Shown: positions 46,255-55,441 of the stretch, piece after piece
Position numbering within the stretch: the first letter of the stretch is position 1
Layout of the letters: every line of letters begins with the position of its first letter
Source of the DNA: Aminobacter aminovorans
GTDB lineage: Bacteria; Pseudomonadota; Alphaproteobacteria; Rhizobiales; Rhizobiaceae
Reading direction: 5' to 3'
DNA: 64,000 nt
Assembly: GCF_900445235.1 (NCBI RefSeq)
Contig: NZ_UFSM01000003.1
Span: 181,251 to 245,250 of the forward strand
Program-made: the position numbers and the translations under genes
The notes under the pieces: generated by a model
What the model saw: the letters and a program-made list of their open reading frames with translations, nothing else
What the model was told of the DNA's origin: nothing
Databases searched by the model: none

Positions 46255-47364
46255 ATGGGTCCGTTCCCGCACGATGCGCCGCCGGCCAAGATCAGCGCCG
46301 ACAACCCCGCAGGTACCGACGGTTTCGAATTCGTCGAATTCGCCCATCCCGAACCCGAGAAGCTGGAAGAGCTTTTCACCCGCATGGGTTATGAGCCGGT
46401 CGCGCGCCACAAGACGAAGAAGATCACCGTCTGGCGCCAGGGCGACATCAATTACATCATCAACGCCGAGCCCGGCAGCCACGCCATGCGCTTCGTCGAC
46501 GAGCACGGCCCGTGCGCGGCTTCGATGGCGTGGCGCGTTGTCGATGCCAAGCAAGCTTTCGACCACGCCGTGTCGAAGGGTGCCACGCCCTACACCGGCA
46601 CTGACAAGGCGCTCGACGTGCCTGCCATCGTCGGCATCGGCGGCTCGCTGCTCTATTTTGTCGACAAATACGGCGCCAAGGGCTCAGCCTACGCGGCGGA
46701 ATTCGACTGGCTCGGCGAGGCCGATCCGAAACCCGCAGGTGTCGGCTTCTATTTCCTCGACCACCTGACCCACAATGTCTATCGCGGCAACATGGACAAG
46801 TGGTGGGACTTCTACCGCGAGCTTTTCGGCTTCAAGCAGATCCACTTCTTCAACATCGACGGCCGCATCACCGGCCTGGTCAGCCGCGCCATCACCTCGC
46901 CCTGCGGCAAGATCCGCATCCCGCTGAACGAGTCCAAGGACGACACCAGCCAGATCGAGGAATATCTCAGGAAGTACAAGGGCGAAGGCATCCAGCACAT
47001 CGCCGTCGGCAGCGACGACATCTATGCCTCCACCGACAGGATCGCCGACAAGGGCCTGAAGTTCATGCCCGGCCCGCCCGACACCTATTACGAAATGTCG
47101 CGCAGCCGCGTGCATGGCCATGACGAGCCGCTCGACAAGATGAAGAAGCACGGCATCCTGATCGACGGCGAAGGCGTGATCGACGGCGGCATGACCAAGA
47201 TCCTGCTGCAGATCTTCTCCAAGACCGTGATCGGGCCGATCTTCTTCGAGTTCATCCAGCGCAAGGGCGACGAGGGCTTCGGCGAAGGCAACTTCCGCGC
47301 CCTGTTCGAATCCATCGAGGAAGACCAGATCCGCCGCGGCGTGATCTCCCAATCTGCCGCCTGA
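46255..47364 (+). CDS. hppD: 4-hydroxyphenylpyruvate dioxygenase
   Basis: A 369-residue Fe(II) dioxygenase that makes homogentisate from 4-hydroxyphenylpyruvate, the step before HmgA. The three iron ligands are visible as a His in FLDHLTHNVYRG near residue 170, a His in EGIQHIAVGSDDIY near 248, and a Glu in GPIFFEFIQRKGDEGFGEGNF near 327. The two vicinal-oxygen-chelate halves are complete. TTTGAGGAGG lies just before the ATG. A strong terminator follows. Confidence 0.95.
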   Translation: MGPFPHDAPPAKISADNPAGTDGFEFVEFAHPEPEKLEELFTRMGYEPVARHKTKKITVWRQGDINYIINAEPGSHAMRFVDEHGPCAASMAWRVVDAKQAFDHAVSKGATPYTGTDKALDVPAIVGIGGSLLYFVDKYGAKGSAYAAEFDWLGEADPKPAGVGFYFLDHLTHNVYRGNMDKWWDFYRELFGFKQIHFFNIDGRITGLVSRAITSPCGKIRIPLNESKDDTSQIEEYLRKYKGEGIQHIAVGSDDIYASTDRIADKGLKFMPGPPDTYYEMSRSRVHGHDEPLDKMKKHGILIDGEGVIDGGMTKILLQIFSKTVIGPIFFEFIQRKGDEGFGEGNFRALFESIEEDQIRRGVISQSAA

Positions 47365-47392
47365 CCGGCAGCTTCAAACAGGCCTCTGTTGG

Positions 47393-47429
47393 GGCGGGTT
47401 GCACGCAGGGCAACCCGCCTTCTTTTTTT
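47393..47429 (+). terminator. Rho-independent terminator after hppD
   Basis: A perfect 10-bp stem, GGCGGGTTGC/GCAACCCGCC, with a seven-base loop is followed by TTCTTTTTTT. It lies 28 bases past the hppD stop. Confidence 0.9.
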
Positions 47430-47524
47430 GCCGCCAGCTTGATCCAGCGCAAGGAACACTGCCGCCCCGCCTGCAACAGTTGCAAAGCGTGAGGGTGTCT
47501 CGTGACATGTGAGAGATAGCAGCA

Positions 47525-47962
47525 ATGAACACGATACCGCAGTCTTACGAGCTCTGGCGATCAGTCGTGCTCCGCTTTAAAGATTGGCGCCAGCGGCGTG
47601 CCGCGGTGTTGGAGATCAGCCAACTCGGCAATGACGGCGAACGCATGCTGGCAGAGTGCGGGCTATCGCGGTCGGATTTCAGGCGGGCCATGCGTCTTGC
47701 CTTCGCCTCAAAGATCCTGCTGCCCGAGGCCATCAAGTCCAAGGGCATCGACGCAGAGATTTTCGAGAACCGCTACCCGGAATGGAACCGCGACATGCGC
47801 CGGACCTGCATGATGTGCCCGGCACGACGCATCTGCAGCGACCGGCTGGAAGCACAAGATTTCGAGGCATCCTATCAGGATTTCTGCCCCAACGCCGACA
47901 ATCTCGACGCCTTGGCCGGCGTGGCGATTGCTGGTTGGCGAGCAAAAAATTTCACCGTCTAA
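47525..47962 (+). CDS. DUF6455-like small cysteine-containing protein
   Basis: A 145-residue protein of the uncharacterised alphaproteobacterial group annotated as DUF6455, as far as I recall. A helical N-terminal part contains LGNDGERMLAECGLSRSDFRRAM, and the C-terminal part carries a four-cysteine pattern, CMMCPARRICSDRL and FCPNAD, that could bind a metal or an Fe-S cluster. It stands alone between terminators and the glycosyltransferase region. Function unknown. Confidence 0.75.
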   Translation: MNTIPQSYELWRSVVLRFKDWRQRRAAVLEISQLGNDGERMLAECGLSRSDFRRAMRLAFASKILLPEAIKSKGIDAEIFENRYPEWNRDMRRTCMMCPARRICSDRLEAQDFEASYQDFCPNADNLDALAGVAIAGWRAKNFTV

Positions 47963-48132
47963 GCAATTCGCGAGAGTCTGTCCTGGTGCGTGCAAATACG
48001 CGAAAGAATGCAGTCCGGACGGCAACAAAGACTTCAATCAGCAGCCTAGTGAACTGCGGCTAACTTTGAAAAACCGCAGCGAATTGCATAAAGCGTAACC
48101 GCGCGGTAACCGGAGGAAAAGGTCCTACCTCC

Positions 48133-49128
48133 TCACTTGCGACAGGATGCTGCATATCTCAGCAAGTGCCGAGCGATATTTGTGAAGCGTCCACGATAAG
48201 TCAGGTTGATGAGCGGAGCGACTCGGCGAATTCGCTTTCGAGGGCGACGAGGAAGCTCCGATGCGATCTCTTGGATGTCAGCCCAAGTGCGCTCCATGCG
48301 CGGCACATCCCCTAGGCGGGAGCCGCCAATGAAGTCTTGTATGGTTGAGCGAAAGAATCTAGGCGCAATAAGATCCCTGAGCCAGTGCGTATGCAGGCGA
48401 GGTTCGTTTGGAAACATCCCTTTTAGCTTGCGATAATAAATCATTCGAGAGACGGCCATTTTCATGCTGTACGACGTAGAGGAGCTGTGAATACGCCACC
48501 TTGTCACTGGTTGATCAATGTAAGTGCTTCGGTAGCCTCCACGGAAAATCCTAAGAAAGAGGTCGTCGTCCTCATATCCCGACAATTGCTCGTCAAAACA
48601 GCCCGCTTCAAGGATAACCTTTCGATCGATAAGTGAAGCACCGGGTAGGATAAACATGTCCTGCCCAATGCACTGTTCCAGTGTCGTTCTGGGATGTTTG
48701 GTTGAAAAGATATCCAGGCAACCGTGGGCAACCATTTGCCCAGTCACATCGACGTGGTCAAGATTCCCATACACCAGCGCAAGCCGATCCGTAGGGGATG
48801 CCCTCTCAAGCGGCCGCTTGAGGATAGCAAGGTGCTCGGGATACCACGCATCGTCCTGGTCCAGAAGTGCGATGTGGCTGCTCTGGCAGTTCTGAATTGC
48901 AAGGTTACGAGCGGACGATTGCCCTCCATTTGCTTTGCGAAGCAGGACCACTGGACGAGTTTTGGCTAGTTCCTCAACGACAGCGGCACCATTGTCTGTG
49001 GAGCCGTCATCCACGACAATGATCTCGTCTGGCGGCTCAGACTGAGCGAAAACGCTTTCCAGTGCTTCACGGATGAATGCCGCACCGTTAAATAGTGGGA
49101 TTACCGCCGCAACTGTAATGACTGGCAT
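48133..49128 (-). CDS. Family 2 glycosyltransferase
   Basis: A 331-residue GT-A-fold glycosyltransferase. It begins ITVAAVIPLFNGAAFIREALESVFAQSEPPDEIIVVDDGSTDNG, and the nucleotide-sugar/metal motif follows at SSHIALLDQDDAWYPEHL near residue 90. GYEDDDLFLRIFRGGY near 205 is the acceptor-side acidic region. It has no membrane segments and probably builds a surface polysaccharide. The DNA of this and the next genes is visibly richer in A and T than the flanks. Confidence 0.88.
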   Translation of the reverse strand: MPVITVAAVIPLFNGAAFIREALESVFAQSEPPDEIIVVDDGSTDNGAAVVEELAKTRPVVLLRKANGGQSSARNLAIQNCQSSHIALLDQDDAWYPEHLAILKRPLERASPTDRLALVYGNLDHVDVTGQMVAHGCLDIFSTKHPRTTLEQCIGQDMFILPGASLIDRKVILEAGCFDEQLSGYEDDDLFLRIFRGGYRSTYIDQPVTRWRIHSSSTSYSMKMAVSRMIYYRKLKGMFPNEPRLHTHWLRDLIAPRFFRSTIQDFIGGSRLGDVPRMERTWADIQEIASELPRRPRKRIRRVAPLINLTYRGRFTNIARHLLRYAASCRK

Positions 49129-49267
49129 GAGCCCCCCTTTACCGGCAAATCTTTATAATGGCGGCAGACGACTATCAAGCACTGCAAAACTGCGTCCACG
49201 GCCTCGACAACTGGTACTGCATTCGGCCACATGCGAGCATTCGTATTAATAGCGATCTTGTGGGTGG

Positions 49268-50266
49268 TTGATGAACGCTCTCAGCTCTACCCCTGCCACG
49301 CAGGCGGTCCATATGATTGATGCACTTTGGTGCGATGCGCATGGTGTCTTTGTTAAAGGCTGGGCCCACGCTTATGGCCGGGCCCCCAATGCGATCCATA
49401 TTAGAAGCGGGGCATATCGCGCTACAACGAACGCACTCTTCGATCGACCGGATTTGCAGCCGTTTTTCCCCACGCTTGTCTCTACCCTCTGTGGATTCGC
49501 CGTCTATCTCCCCTGCAGCCCGTTTCGACCGGTAACACTCGAAGTCGAGACTATCGACGGCACCGTAGAGTTCGACGTTACTGAGCTGGGTCCAGAGCAT
49601 CCAATCAACGCATATTCTGCAGATGGTGAGTACCCAATCGACGCGTTCGCATCAGAAATGAAGAGGATTGGCGGCACGGTACTCGAAATCGGTGCTCGGG
49701 TCGTAGGTCCATCGTCAACTTTGAACGCAGGTAAATTTGAGCCAGAATGCAAATTCATCGGTTTGGACATTCACGAGGCTCCCGGTGTTGATATCGTTGA
49801 GGACGCTCATTTTCTGAGTGACTCGATTGCTCCCGGAACCATTGATGGAGTCTTCTCAGAGGCGGTAATCGAACACCTGGCTTGTCCCTGGCTGCTTGCG
49901 GCACAAATCAACAAGGTTCTCAAACTCGGTGGGCTGACGTTACACGCGGTACCGCACTCGTTCCCGATCCACGAGACGCCCAACGACTTCTGGCGGATGT
50001 CCAGTGAAGGTCTGAAGGTGCTCTTCTCGCCGGCGGTGGGCTTCGAGGTGATCGAAGTGGGGATGGCCGATCCGGTCAGGATGTTCATTCACCCATCAAA
50101 GAGGGTTGGCCCAATGCTCGAGTTCCCTCTCCACAACGGAATGGCATCGTCATGGATATTAGCTCGAAAGACGTTTGATTTGCCGCACGGAACGGTCACG
50201 TGGCCACTTCAACGGGATGAATCACTGAGTCAAAGCAAAGCCTATCCACCTCATAAGCAGGATTGA
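49268..50266 (+). CDS. SAM-dependent methyltransferase-like protein
   Basis: A 332-residue protein. Residues about 130-260 form a class I methyltransferase-like core: GGTVLEIGARVVGPSSTLN is the SAM-binding motif I region, and EAVIEHLACPWLLAAQINKVLKLGG matches the Methyltransf_11-type motif. The N-terminal 120 residues (MIDALWCDAHGVFVKGWAHAYGRAP onward) form a separate unrecognised beta-rich domain. Motif I is atypical (GARVVG rather than GCGxG), so activity is uncertain. It lies in the polysaccharide-modification block. Confidence 0.7.
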   Translation: MMNALSSTPATQAVHMIDALWCDAHGVFVKGWAHAYGRAPNAIHIRSGAYRATTNALFDRPDLQPFFPTLVSTLCGFAVYLPCSPFRPVTLEVETIDGTVEFDVTELGPEHPINAYSADGEYPIDAFASEMKRIGGTVLEIGARVVGPSSTLNAGKFEPECKFIGLDIHEAPGVDIVEDAHFLSDSIAPGTIDGVFSEAVIEHLACPWLLAAQINKVLKLGGLTLHAVPHSFPIHETPNDFWRMSSEGLKVLFSPAVGFEVIEVGMADPVRMFIHPSKRVGPMLEFPLHNGMASSWILARKTFDLPHGTVTWPLQRDESLSQSKAYPPHKQD

Positions 50267-50315
50267 GCGACTTGCAGGCCTGGTTCAATGACATTGTTTC
50301 GCAAGGGACTGAATT

Positions 50316-51695
50316 TTGACTACCAACATTGTCGATTTTTGCGATGACCAAAGCCGGCAATCTTCATTTTTCTGCCCGGTATGCGGAAGCTCCAACAATA
50401 AGTCATGCGTGCTCACAGCAAAGAATACGCAGCCGACATTGGACGCAAATTCGACGCTTTATCTTTATCGTTGCGATTCCTGCCGATCTCTAGTTTATCA
50501 CCCCTACCCCAGTATCGATTACACTCAGCATACATCTTCCGAACTCAGTATCCGCGACTATGTTGAGTTCAACGCTGCGATTGATCTCATTTCCAAGAAT
50601 ATCTTGAAAGTCATACCTGACGACGGCCGCCCAGGCAGACTTTTGGATATCGGATGCGGCTTTGGATTTGGTCTAGACTCTGTTCGAAGCATGCTGGCTT
50701 GGCAAGTAAAAGGCTTCGAACCGTCGCGCTATGGAGACCAAGGCCGAGAACAATTAGGCCTCGATATCATCAATGATTTTGCAACCCCGAATCTCAACCA
50801 GGAACAACTTTTTGATATTGTGCACTGCTCAGAAGTTGTCGAGCATGTACACGACCCACATGAATTCATTGCCATCCTCAAGTCCTATCTCACTGAAGAC
50901 GGCGTCCTAATCCTGACGACACCAGATGCAGACCGCATCCACAGCCGAACCAATCCCAGTTCCCTGCTGGCTCTGCTCTCGCCTGGCGCACACACCATTA
51001 TCTTTAGCGCCGAAGCGCTGATGGAGGCCCTAAAAAAGGCTGGGTTGCACTACGTCCAGGTAGATACAAGCGCACCAAGCATGTTGATGTATGCGTCAAG
51101 GTCGCCGCTGAAATTTCAAGGGCGTTCGGCTGACCATCTCGCAATGCTTGTCCACCGGTATTTACAAGAAGCTCTCGGAAAAGCGCGCCCCGGTTCTTCG
51201 CTCGAAATTGGGCTACGCTATCGCCTTTTCCGGGGCGCTATGGATTCCGGAGACTACGCGCTCGCTGAAAGAGCGTTTGCACCCATTCTGGCGGTTGCGG
51301 ACCCCTCCCTAGGCGACATAGCGACGTTAGATGACTTTGCCACTCGCTGGCCGCTCTGCATCGCCGCCTCTACATACTATCGAGGAATGTTGCTGTTGAT
51401 CCATACTGGCGACTACGTTGGCGCCGCAAGCTTCTTTCGTTCGGCGTTTCGCCTGTGTCGCAAGAAGATAGAGCTGTCACCGGCGACAGCAGTCGTGGAG
51501 TCAGACTTAATCTGGCGGGCTGTTTACCACGAAGCGCTCGCGCTAAAGTACTTGGGGAACAACCTTCGTTCTCTCGCACTGTTAGCCAGTTTCGTCGATT
51601 TCCAGCACACTCTTCAACCGCCCGTACCGGAAGACTTGCAACAGGCGGTGACAGCATTGCGCGACGACCTTGGCGCTGAGTTCCAAATGCTCTGA
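50316..51695 (+). CDS. Methyltransferase with N-terminal zinc-ribbon-like motif and helical C-terminus
   Basis: A 459-residue protein in three parts. Residues 18-60 contain paired cysteines (FFCPVCGSSNN and YRCDSCRSLVYHP) that would bind zinc. Residues 100-260 form a class I SAM methyltransferase with GRLLDIGCGFGFGLDSVRS as motif I and DIVHCSEVVEHVHDPHEFI as motif II. The last 190 residues are helical and TPR-like. This layout is common in sugar C- or O-methyltransferases of surface-glycan loci. The start follows the previous gene by 49 bases. The codons are AT-richer than the surrounding chromosome. Confidence 0.82.
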   Translation: MTTNIVDFCDDQSRQSSFFCPVCGSSNNKSCVLTAKNTQPTLDANSTLYLYRCDSCRSLVYHPYPSIDYTQHTSSELSIRDYVEFNAAIDLISKNILKVIPDDGRPGRLLDIGCGFGFGLDSVRSMLAWQVKGFEPSRYGDQGREQLGLDIINDFATPNLNQEQLFDIVHCSEVVEHVHDPHEFIAILKSYLTEDGVLILTTPDADRIHSRTNPSSLLALLSPGAHTIIFSAEALMEALKKAGLHYVQVDTSAPSMLMYASRSPLKFQGRSADHLAMLVHRYLQEALGKARPGSSLEIGLRYRLFRGAMDSGDYALAERAFAPILAVADPSLGDIATLDDFATRWPLCIAASTYYRGMLLLIHTGDYVGAASFFRSAFRLCRKKIELSPATAVVESDLIWRAVYHEALALKYLGNNLRSLALLASFVDFQHTLQPPVPEDLQQAVTALRDDLGAEFQML

Positions 51696-51791
51696 GCCGT
51701 TTGCTGCGGCTGCCGGGAGTTGCGGCTTGCCGCCTAAACCCAAGGTCGACGGCGCACATATTGATAAGGCTTGGACTCGCTTAGCTACGGC

Positions 51792-52466
51792 CTAAAATCC
51801 ACCCGTCATGATTGCTTGACGCCTGCCTTGACGTCTTTTCTCAAACACGACGACGCTATCATATATAGTCATGGAGTCAGTGGACCGCGTGAACTCACTG
51901 ACCGGGATAACCCCGCGCGCATGCATCGCGTTGATGTCGTCGATACGCTCTTTTATCAATTCGATGAAGCTGCCCTGCCGTCGCAGGCCGCCGCCGTACT
52001 CTTCCCAGTAACAAGTGTGCAGATCTTCGACCAAGTACAATCCATTTACATCAATACGCGGATATAGATGCTCAAACGTCGCAATCATATCGCTCATGAC
52101 GTGGCTTCCATCATCTAGAGCGATATCGATCTTTGGGTGGCGCCTCATAATTTCGTCGAGGATTGCTGTATCAGCTTGGCTGCCAATGATAATTTCGATC
52201 CCTTCGGCTTCATGTTGCTTACACTGCGGATCAATGTCCAGTCCTATTATGGTAGTTCGAGGTCCGAAATAATCTCTCCACATTTGAAGAGAGCCACCGC
52301 TGCCTACGCCAATTTCAAGAACTACTGCGTTCTGGCCACGGAACCGCTGAAAATGGCGCTCGTAAATTTCGAAATAGTGCAGCCATTTGTGGGCAATTTT
52401 GTCGCCATTGTTTAAGAACCAACGATGCAGATGTCCCTCGCTCATCTTTGTGATCCACTTATTCAC
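51792..52466 (-). CDS. Class I SAM methyltransferase, CmcI/macrocin-O-methyltransferase-like
   Basis: A 224-residue methyltransferase. It opens WFLNNGDKIAHKWLHYFEIYERHF; motif I is VVLEIGVGSGGSLQMWRDYFG near residue 48, and IDIALDDGSHVMSDMIATFEHLYPRI is the conserved DDGSH segment of the group. The YLVEDLHTCYWEEYGGG motif supports an O-methyltransferase acting on sugars. It points toward the previous methyltransferase. No membrane segment is seen. Confidence 0.85.
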   Translation of the reverse strand: MNKWITKMSEGHLHRWFLNNGDKIAHKWLHYFEIYERHFQRFRGQNAVVLEIGVGSGGSLQMWRDYFGPRTTIIGLDIDPQCKQHEAEGIEIIIGSQADTAILDEIMRRHPKIDIALDDGSHVMSDMIATFEHLYPRIDVNGLYLVEDLHTCYWEEYGGGLRRQGSFIELIKERIDDINAMHARGVIPVSEFTRSTDSMTIYDSVVVFEKRRQGRRQAIMTGGF

Positions 52467-53024
52467 ATGACTGCCCCATAGCTATTCTGGGACACGCCAT
52501 TATTCAATACGGACGACGACGCACGGAATCAGAACCAGCCAACACTCGGCGATGCGACGGGAGGGGTGGGCCCGCGTCGCTCGAGTTTCTCGGAAGGGCT
52601 GCTAGGTACCCACTTCTCCACGATGCGCTACGCTGCGCATATACGTCGCTTTCCGCAACGGCGCAGCCACACGGGCGCACGACCGCACCCGAAAACCTTT
52701 CCGCCACAAGACAAGAACGGCTGCGCGGCTAGTCATGAAGCCCCCTGATGCCTAAAATCGCCCATGATGATCACGGGGAGACATTGCGTCGAGATATCCT
52801 AGGCAAATCTCAATGACCCACTGAACCGGAGGCAAAGTCGCCTCTAGGTGCTTGGCTCACAACACCGGGTGGTTATCTAGGACCACGCTAAGACCCTAAC
52901 GTTCCTCGTTGCGGCTGACGTCATGCTTTGACCACGATTCTTAATCGGGAGCGAATGCGTGCGCTTGGGCCGGCATTTGTTTGGCTCCATCGTATCGCGT
53001 CGCCTCTTGGCAGGAGCAGTACCG
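52467..53024. other. Gene-poor stretch next to phage-like debris
   Basis: I see no gene here. Open frames are short, Arg-rich and on both strands at once, as in random GC-rich sequence. The stretch separates the AT-richer glycan block from the broken helix-turn-helix and cytosine-methyltransferase genes. Confidence 0.4.
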
Positions 53025-53249
53025 ATGGAAACCATCTTTCAGATACCCGGACCTCATCACGCGTCGGCGGAACGATTGCTCACGATACGCGAGGCCGCCG
53101 ACGTTGTCGGCACTCATTACTAGCAGTTTCAGCAAGCTGTGAAGCGCGGTGACATCCCCAGCTACACACCGTTCAACTCCCGGAAATTGGTCAAGCTTTT
53201 CGAAGTCGGGACCTTTATCGACGCCTCGCGACTGGGAGGCAACCTATGA
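53025..53249 (+). pseudogene. Helix-turn-helix protein with an internal amber stop
   Basis: The 75-codon frame reads LLTIREAADVVGTHY, TAG (53121-53123), QFQQAVKRGDIPSYTPFNSRKLVKLFEVGTFIDASRLGGN. This is the MerR/excisionase-like helix-turn-helix of small phage and island proteins, broken by one amber codon. Its stop overlaps the ATG of the next small frame. Confidence 0.6.
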
Positions 53250-53353
53250 GCACGCCATTCCGCCCCAATTCGAACTATGACGACCCTGTCGAATTTCTTA
53301 CCCCGCGGCCGGCGGATGCCGTGCCTGCGCCGGCTGTCGCCGGACACGACTGA
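53246..53353 (+). CDS. Small hypothetical protein, 35 aa
   Basis: A 35-residue frame (MSTPFRPNSNYDDPVEF onward) whose ATG overlaps the TGA of the preceding helix-turn-helix frame. GGGAGG lies ahead of it. Translational coupling suggests it was a real gene of the same element, but no function can be given. Confidence 0.35.
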   Translation: MSTPFRPNSNYDDPVEFLTPRPADAVPAPAVAGHD

Positions 53354-53354
53354 T

Positions 53355-53995
53355 CCATAAGAGCCGTCCGGGCGAGTGAGTTTGCTTCGGCGGCTCGATG
53401 GAAGAAGCGACGCTCTTATGGATACCCATGAGCAAGACGCGATGATGCTTCTGCGGTGCACCATAGTCGGCCGCGTTCATCCTAACCACGATACCCTGTA
53501 CGTGCCGTCAGGCTCCTTCGCGCGAAGGCGATCGAGTTGGTCCGCCGTGTCCTCACCCGCGTCCTGCACGAGATCAGGTTCAGTCAGAGACAATCTAACC
53601 CAGTTCAGGTGATCGGCGAATTTGGGGCGCAGTAGGCCGCGCACATTCTCGAAAACCCATCGGACCAATCTGGCGCACACCGCGCACGGCTTCAGGCCAC
53701 ATGTCCCTGACATCTTCGTCGCCACGATGCAAACCGCCGATGGAGAAAGGCTGACATGGCGGCCCGTCGGCAACGAACTCCGCCTTCCCCTTAAACCTTG
53801 ACCAGTCGACTACGCGGACGTCGTCTGAATGGACCTGTCAATGATCGAGATGCTCGATGCGACTGTCGATGTTGTGTCGTATATTGGCAACTGAGTGCTT
53901 ATCGCGTTCGACAAGGAGCAGATGCTCGACGCCTGCCCGAGCGAGGCCCAGGGCAAGCCCCCCACAACCACTGAACATCTCGGCACTACGCACAC
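53355..53995 (-). pseudogene. DNA (cytosine-5) methyltransferase pseudogene
   Basis: On the minus strand the pieces read EMFSGCGGLALGLARAGVEHLLLVE (motif I), then RHNIDSRIEHLDH with a stop, then FVADGPPCQPFSIGGLHRGDEDVRDMW (motif IV with the catalytic PPCQ cysteine), then a frameshift, then FENVRGLLRPKFADHLNWV (motif VI), then NAADYGAPQKHHRVLLMGI (motif VIII, normally QxRxR). Stops and at least two frameshifts break it, and the C-terminal end is missing. It was probably a phage- or island-borne modification enzyme. Confidence 0.8.
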
Positions 53996-54410
53996 TATTC
54001 CCCCTTCAATGCGAAGAGTCGCTAGGTCCCAACGATGAGGAATCAAGAACTGACAACGATAGGTTTCGCTGCTCTACGTGCGATGCGGCAGTGTCCAGGC
54101 GTCAACGGACAGCCGTCGTCACCGATGTTGGCGACTTGACCGCTGGGTCTGAAAGTTCAGTCAACAGCCCTTGGAATACCTCACGGAGGACGGCATCGAG
54201 CTTGCCGCAATAGAAGCCCGATTTCACGCGGGTCCGATCTAAGTACGTGTAACCCGCCGGTAACCCGGACCTCGATATCCTATTCTCAATTGGGACCAAG
54301 CTGCCCCCAGAAACGACGAAGGCCGCGGTGAACGGCGGCCATTTTCGTGGGACATTTGGAGCGGGTTATGCGATTCGGACGCTCTACCCCAACCTTGGCA
54401 AGCTGAAAAG
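53996..54410. other. Decayed stretch after the methyltransferase pseudogene
   Basis: The minus strand holds a 65-codon frame (54102-54299) with RTRVKSGFYCGKLDAVLREVFQGLLTEL, which looks coding-like but which I cannot assign. It may be another fragment of the same island. GAAACGACGAAGGCCGCGGTGAACGGCGGCC near 54312 forms an imperfect hairpin. Confidence 0.3.
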
Positions 54411-54674
54411 TCAGACCTTCGGAGCCATGACGCTGCGTATCCGCGCCCGGCGATAGGCATCAGGTATCGACAACGCCCAGACGAACAGGCCGCCGGCATG
54501 GCGACCAAGGAAAGATGTTTCCGGCGTCGTGGTGACGTAGGACAGTACGGAAAACAAAACGACAAAGAAGGCGAAGGCGAGCCCGCGCGTCGCGTCGCGC
54601 ACCGCGACGTGGCCGGCACCGGGCAGCACGATCGCCAGGGCCAGCACGACATAAGGATTGATCGGTTTTGTCAT
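54411..54674 (-). CDS. Small membrane protein, last gene of the APC operon
   Basis: An 87-residue protein with three hydrophobic segments (INPYVVLALAIVLPGAGHVAV, GLAFAFFVVLFSVLSYV and AGGLFVWALSIPDAYRRA). The PGAGHV wording near the first span resembles TM2-type small membrane proteins. The ATG at 54674 follows GAGGG and lies 7 bases past the stop of the gene before it, so it is coupled to that gene. Function unknown. Confidence 0.65.
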   Translation of the reverse strand: MTKPINPYVVLALAIVLPGAGHVAVRDATRGLAFAFFVVLFSVLSYVTTTPETSFLGRHAGGLFVWALSIPDAYRRARIRSVMAPKV

Positions 54675-54681
54675 GGAACCC

Positions 54682-55431
54682 TCAAGCCGCTTCATAGACG
54701 GGAGCGACGATGTCGACTTCGACCAACAAGGCGCTCAACGTCTCAGCTTCGGCGATGGCCAGCGCCACGAGGTCGGCGGGAACCGCCGTCAACGGAAAAC
54801 GCACCTGCCTCAGCACCTTATGTGCACCCGGCTCGCCCTGCGCGGCCTGGCGGATGATACGCGTGCCACGGGGCGTGATGACGGCTTCCTTGACCTTCGG
54901 GTCGGCAAACAGGCTTCGGAGCAGCGCCGAAACCCGCTCGATCTGCCATGCCGTCGCACGACCATCGCCGCGCATCAACAGCGAGGCGTCGGTCTCGGGT
55001 GGTGACATCCATTCCGACATGTCGTGGACAAGCGAATAATATTCAGCGCCTGTCGGACGGGCGAGTGCGCCGATTGTCGGTCTCATGTATTCCCTGGTTT
55101 CGCTGAGCGTCACCCTGAGCCAAAGCTGGGGCAGCCTTCGCGTGACCATAGTGTCGGCAATGAGCTCGATCTTGGCCCGGCGGCCATCGCCGATCTGACC
55201 GACGAGAACCGGAAACTGGTCTGGTCCGAACGTAATCTGCGAATTCTGGAGCAGCCCGGCAGCGTCGTCGAGCAGTCCTCTGCGCTCGGCGAGAGCATCG
55301 CGATGCTCGCGGACCGCGCGCGTACCGATCCAGCCGCAGGAAACTGCGATGAAGGCGGAAAAGGCAAGCGTGGTGAGCATCTGCGGCGCCTTGTTTTTGC
55401 GAAAATGGCGGCGCGGTGTCCGCGCCGCCAT
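54682..55431 (-). CDS. Hypothetical membrane-anchored protein in the APC operon
   Basis: A 249-residue protein with one N-terminal membrane anchor (LTTLAFSAFIAVSCGWIGTRAV, about residues 18-39) after a basic leader (RTPRRHFRKNK). The remaining part is soluble and probably periplasmic, with ITFGPDQFPVLVGQIGDGRRAKIELIADTMV and SEWMSPPETDASLLMRGDGRA. No known domain is recognised. It starts 10 bases after the permease stop, which implies cotranscription and perhaps a partner role for the transporter. Confidence 0.72.
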   Translation of the reverse strand: MAARTPRRHFRKNKAPQMLTTLAFSAFIAVSCGWIGTRAVREHRDALAERRGLLDDAAGLLQNSQITFGPDQFPVLVGQIGDGRRAKIELIADTMVTRRLPQLWLRVTLSETREYMRPTIGALARPTGAEYYSLVHDMSEWMSPPETDASLLMRGDGRATAWQIERVSALLRSLFADPKVKEAVITPRGTRIIRQAAQGEPGAHKVLRQVRFPLTAVPADLVALAIAEAETLSALLVEVDIVAPVYEAA

Positions 55432-55441
55432 AGCTAGCTTG

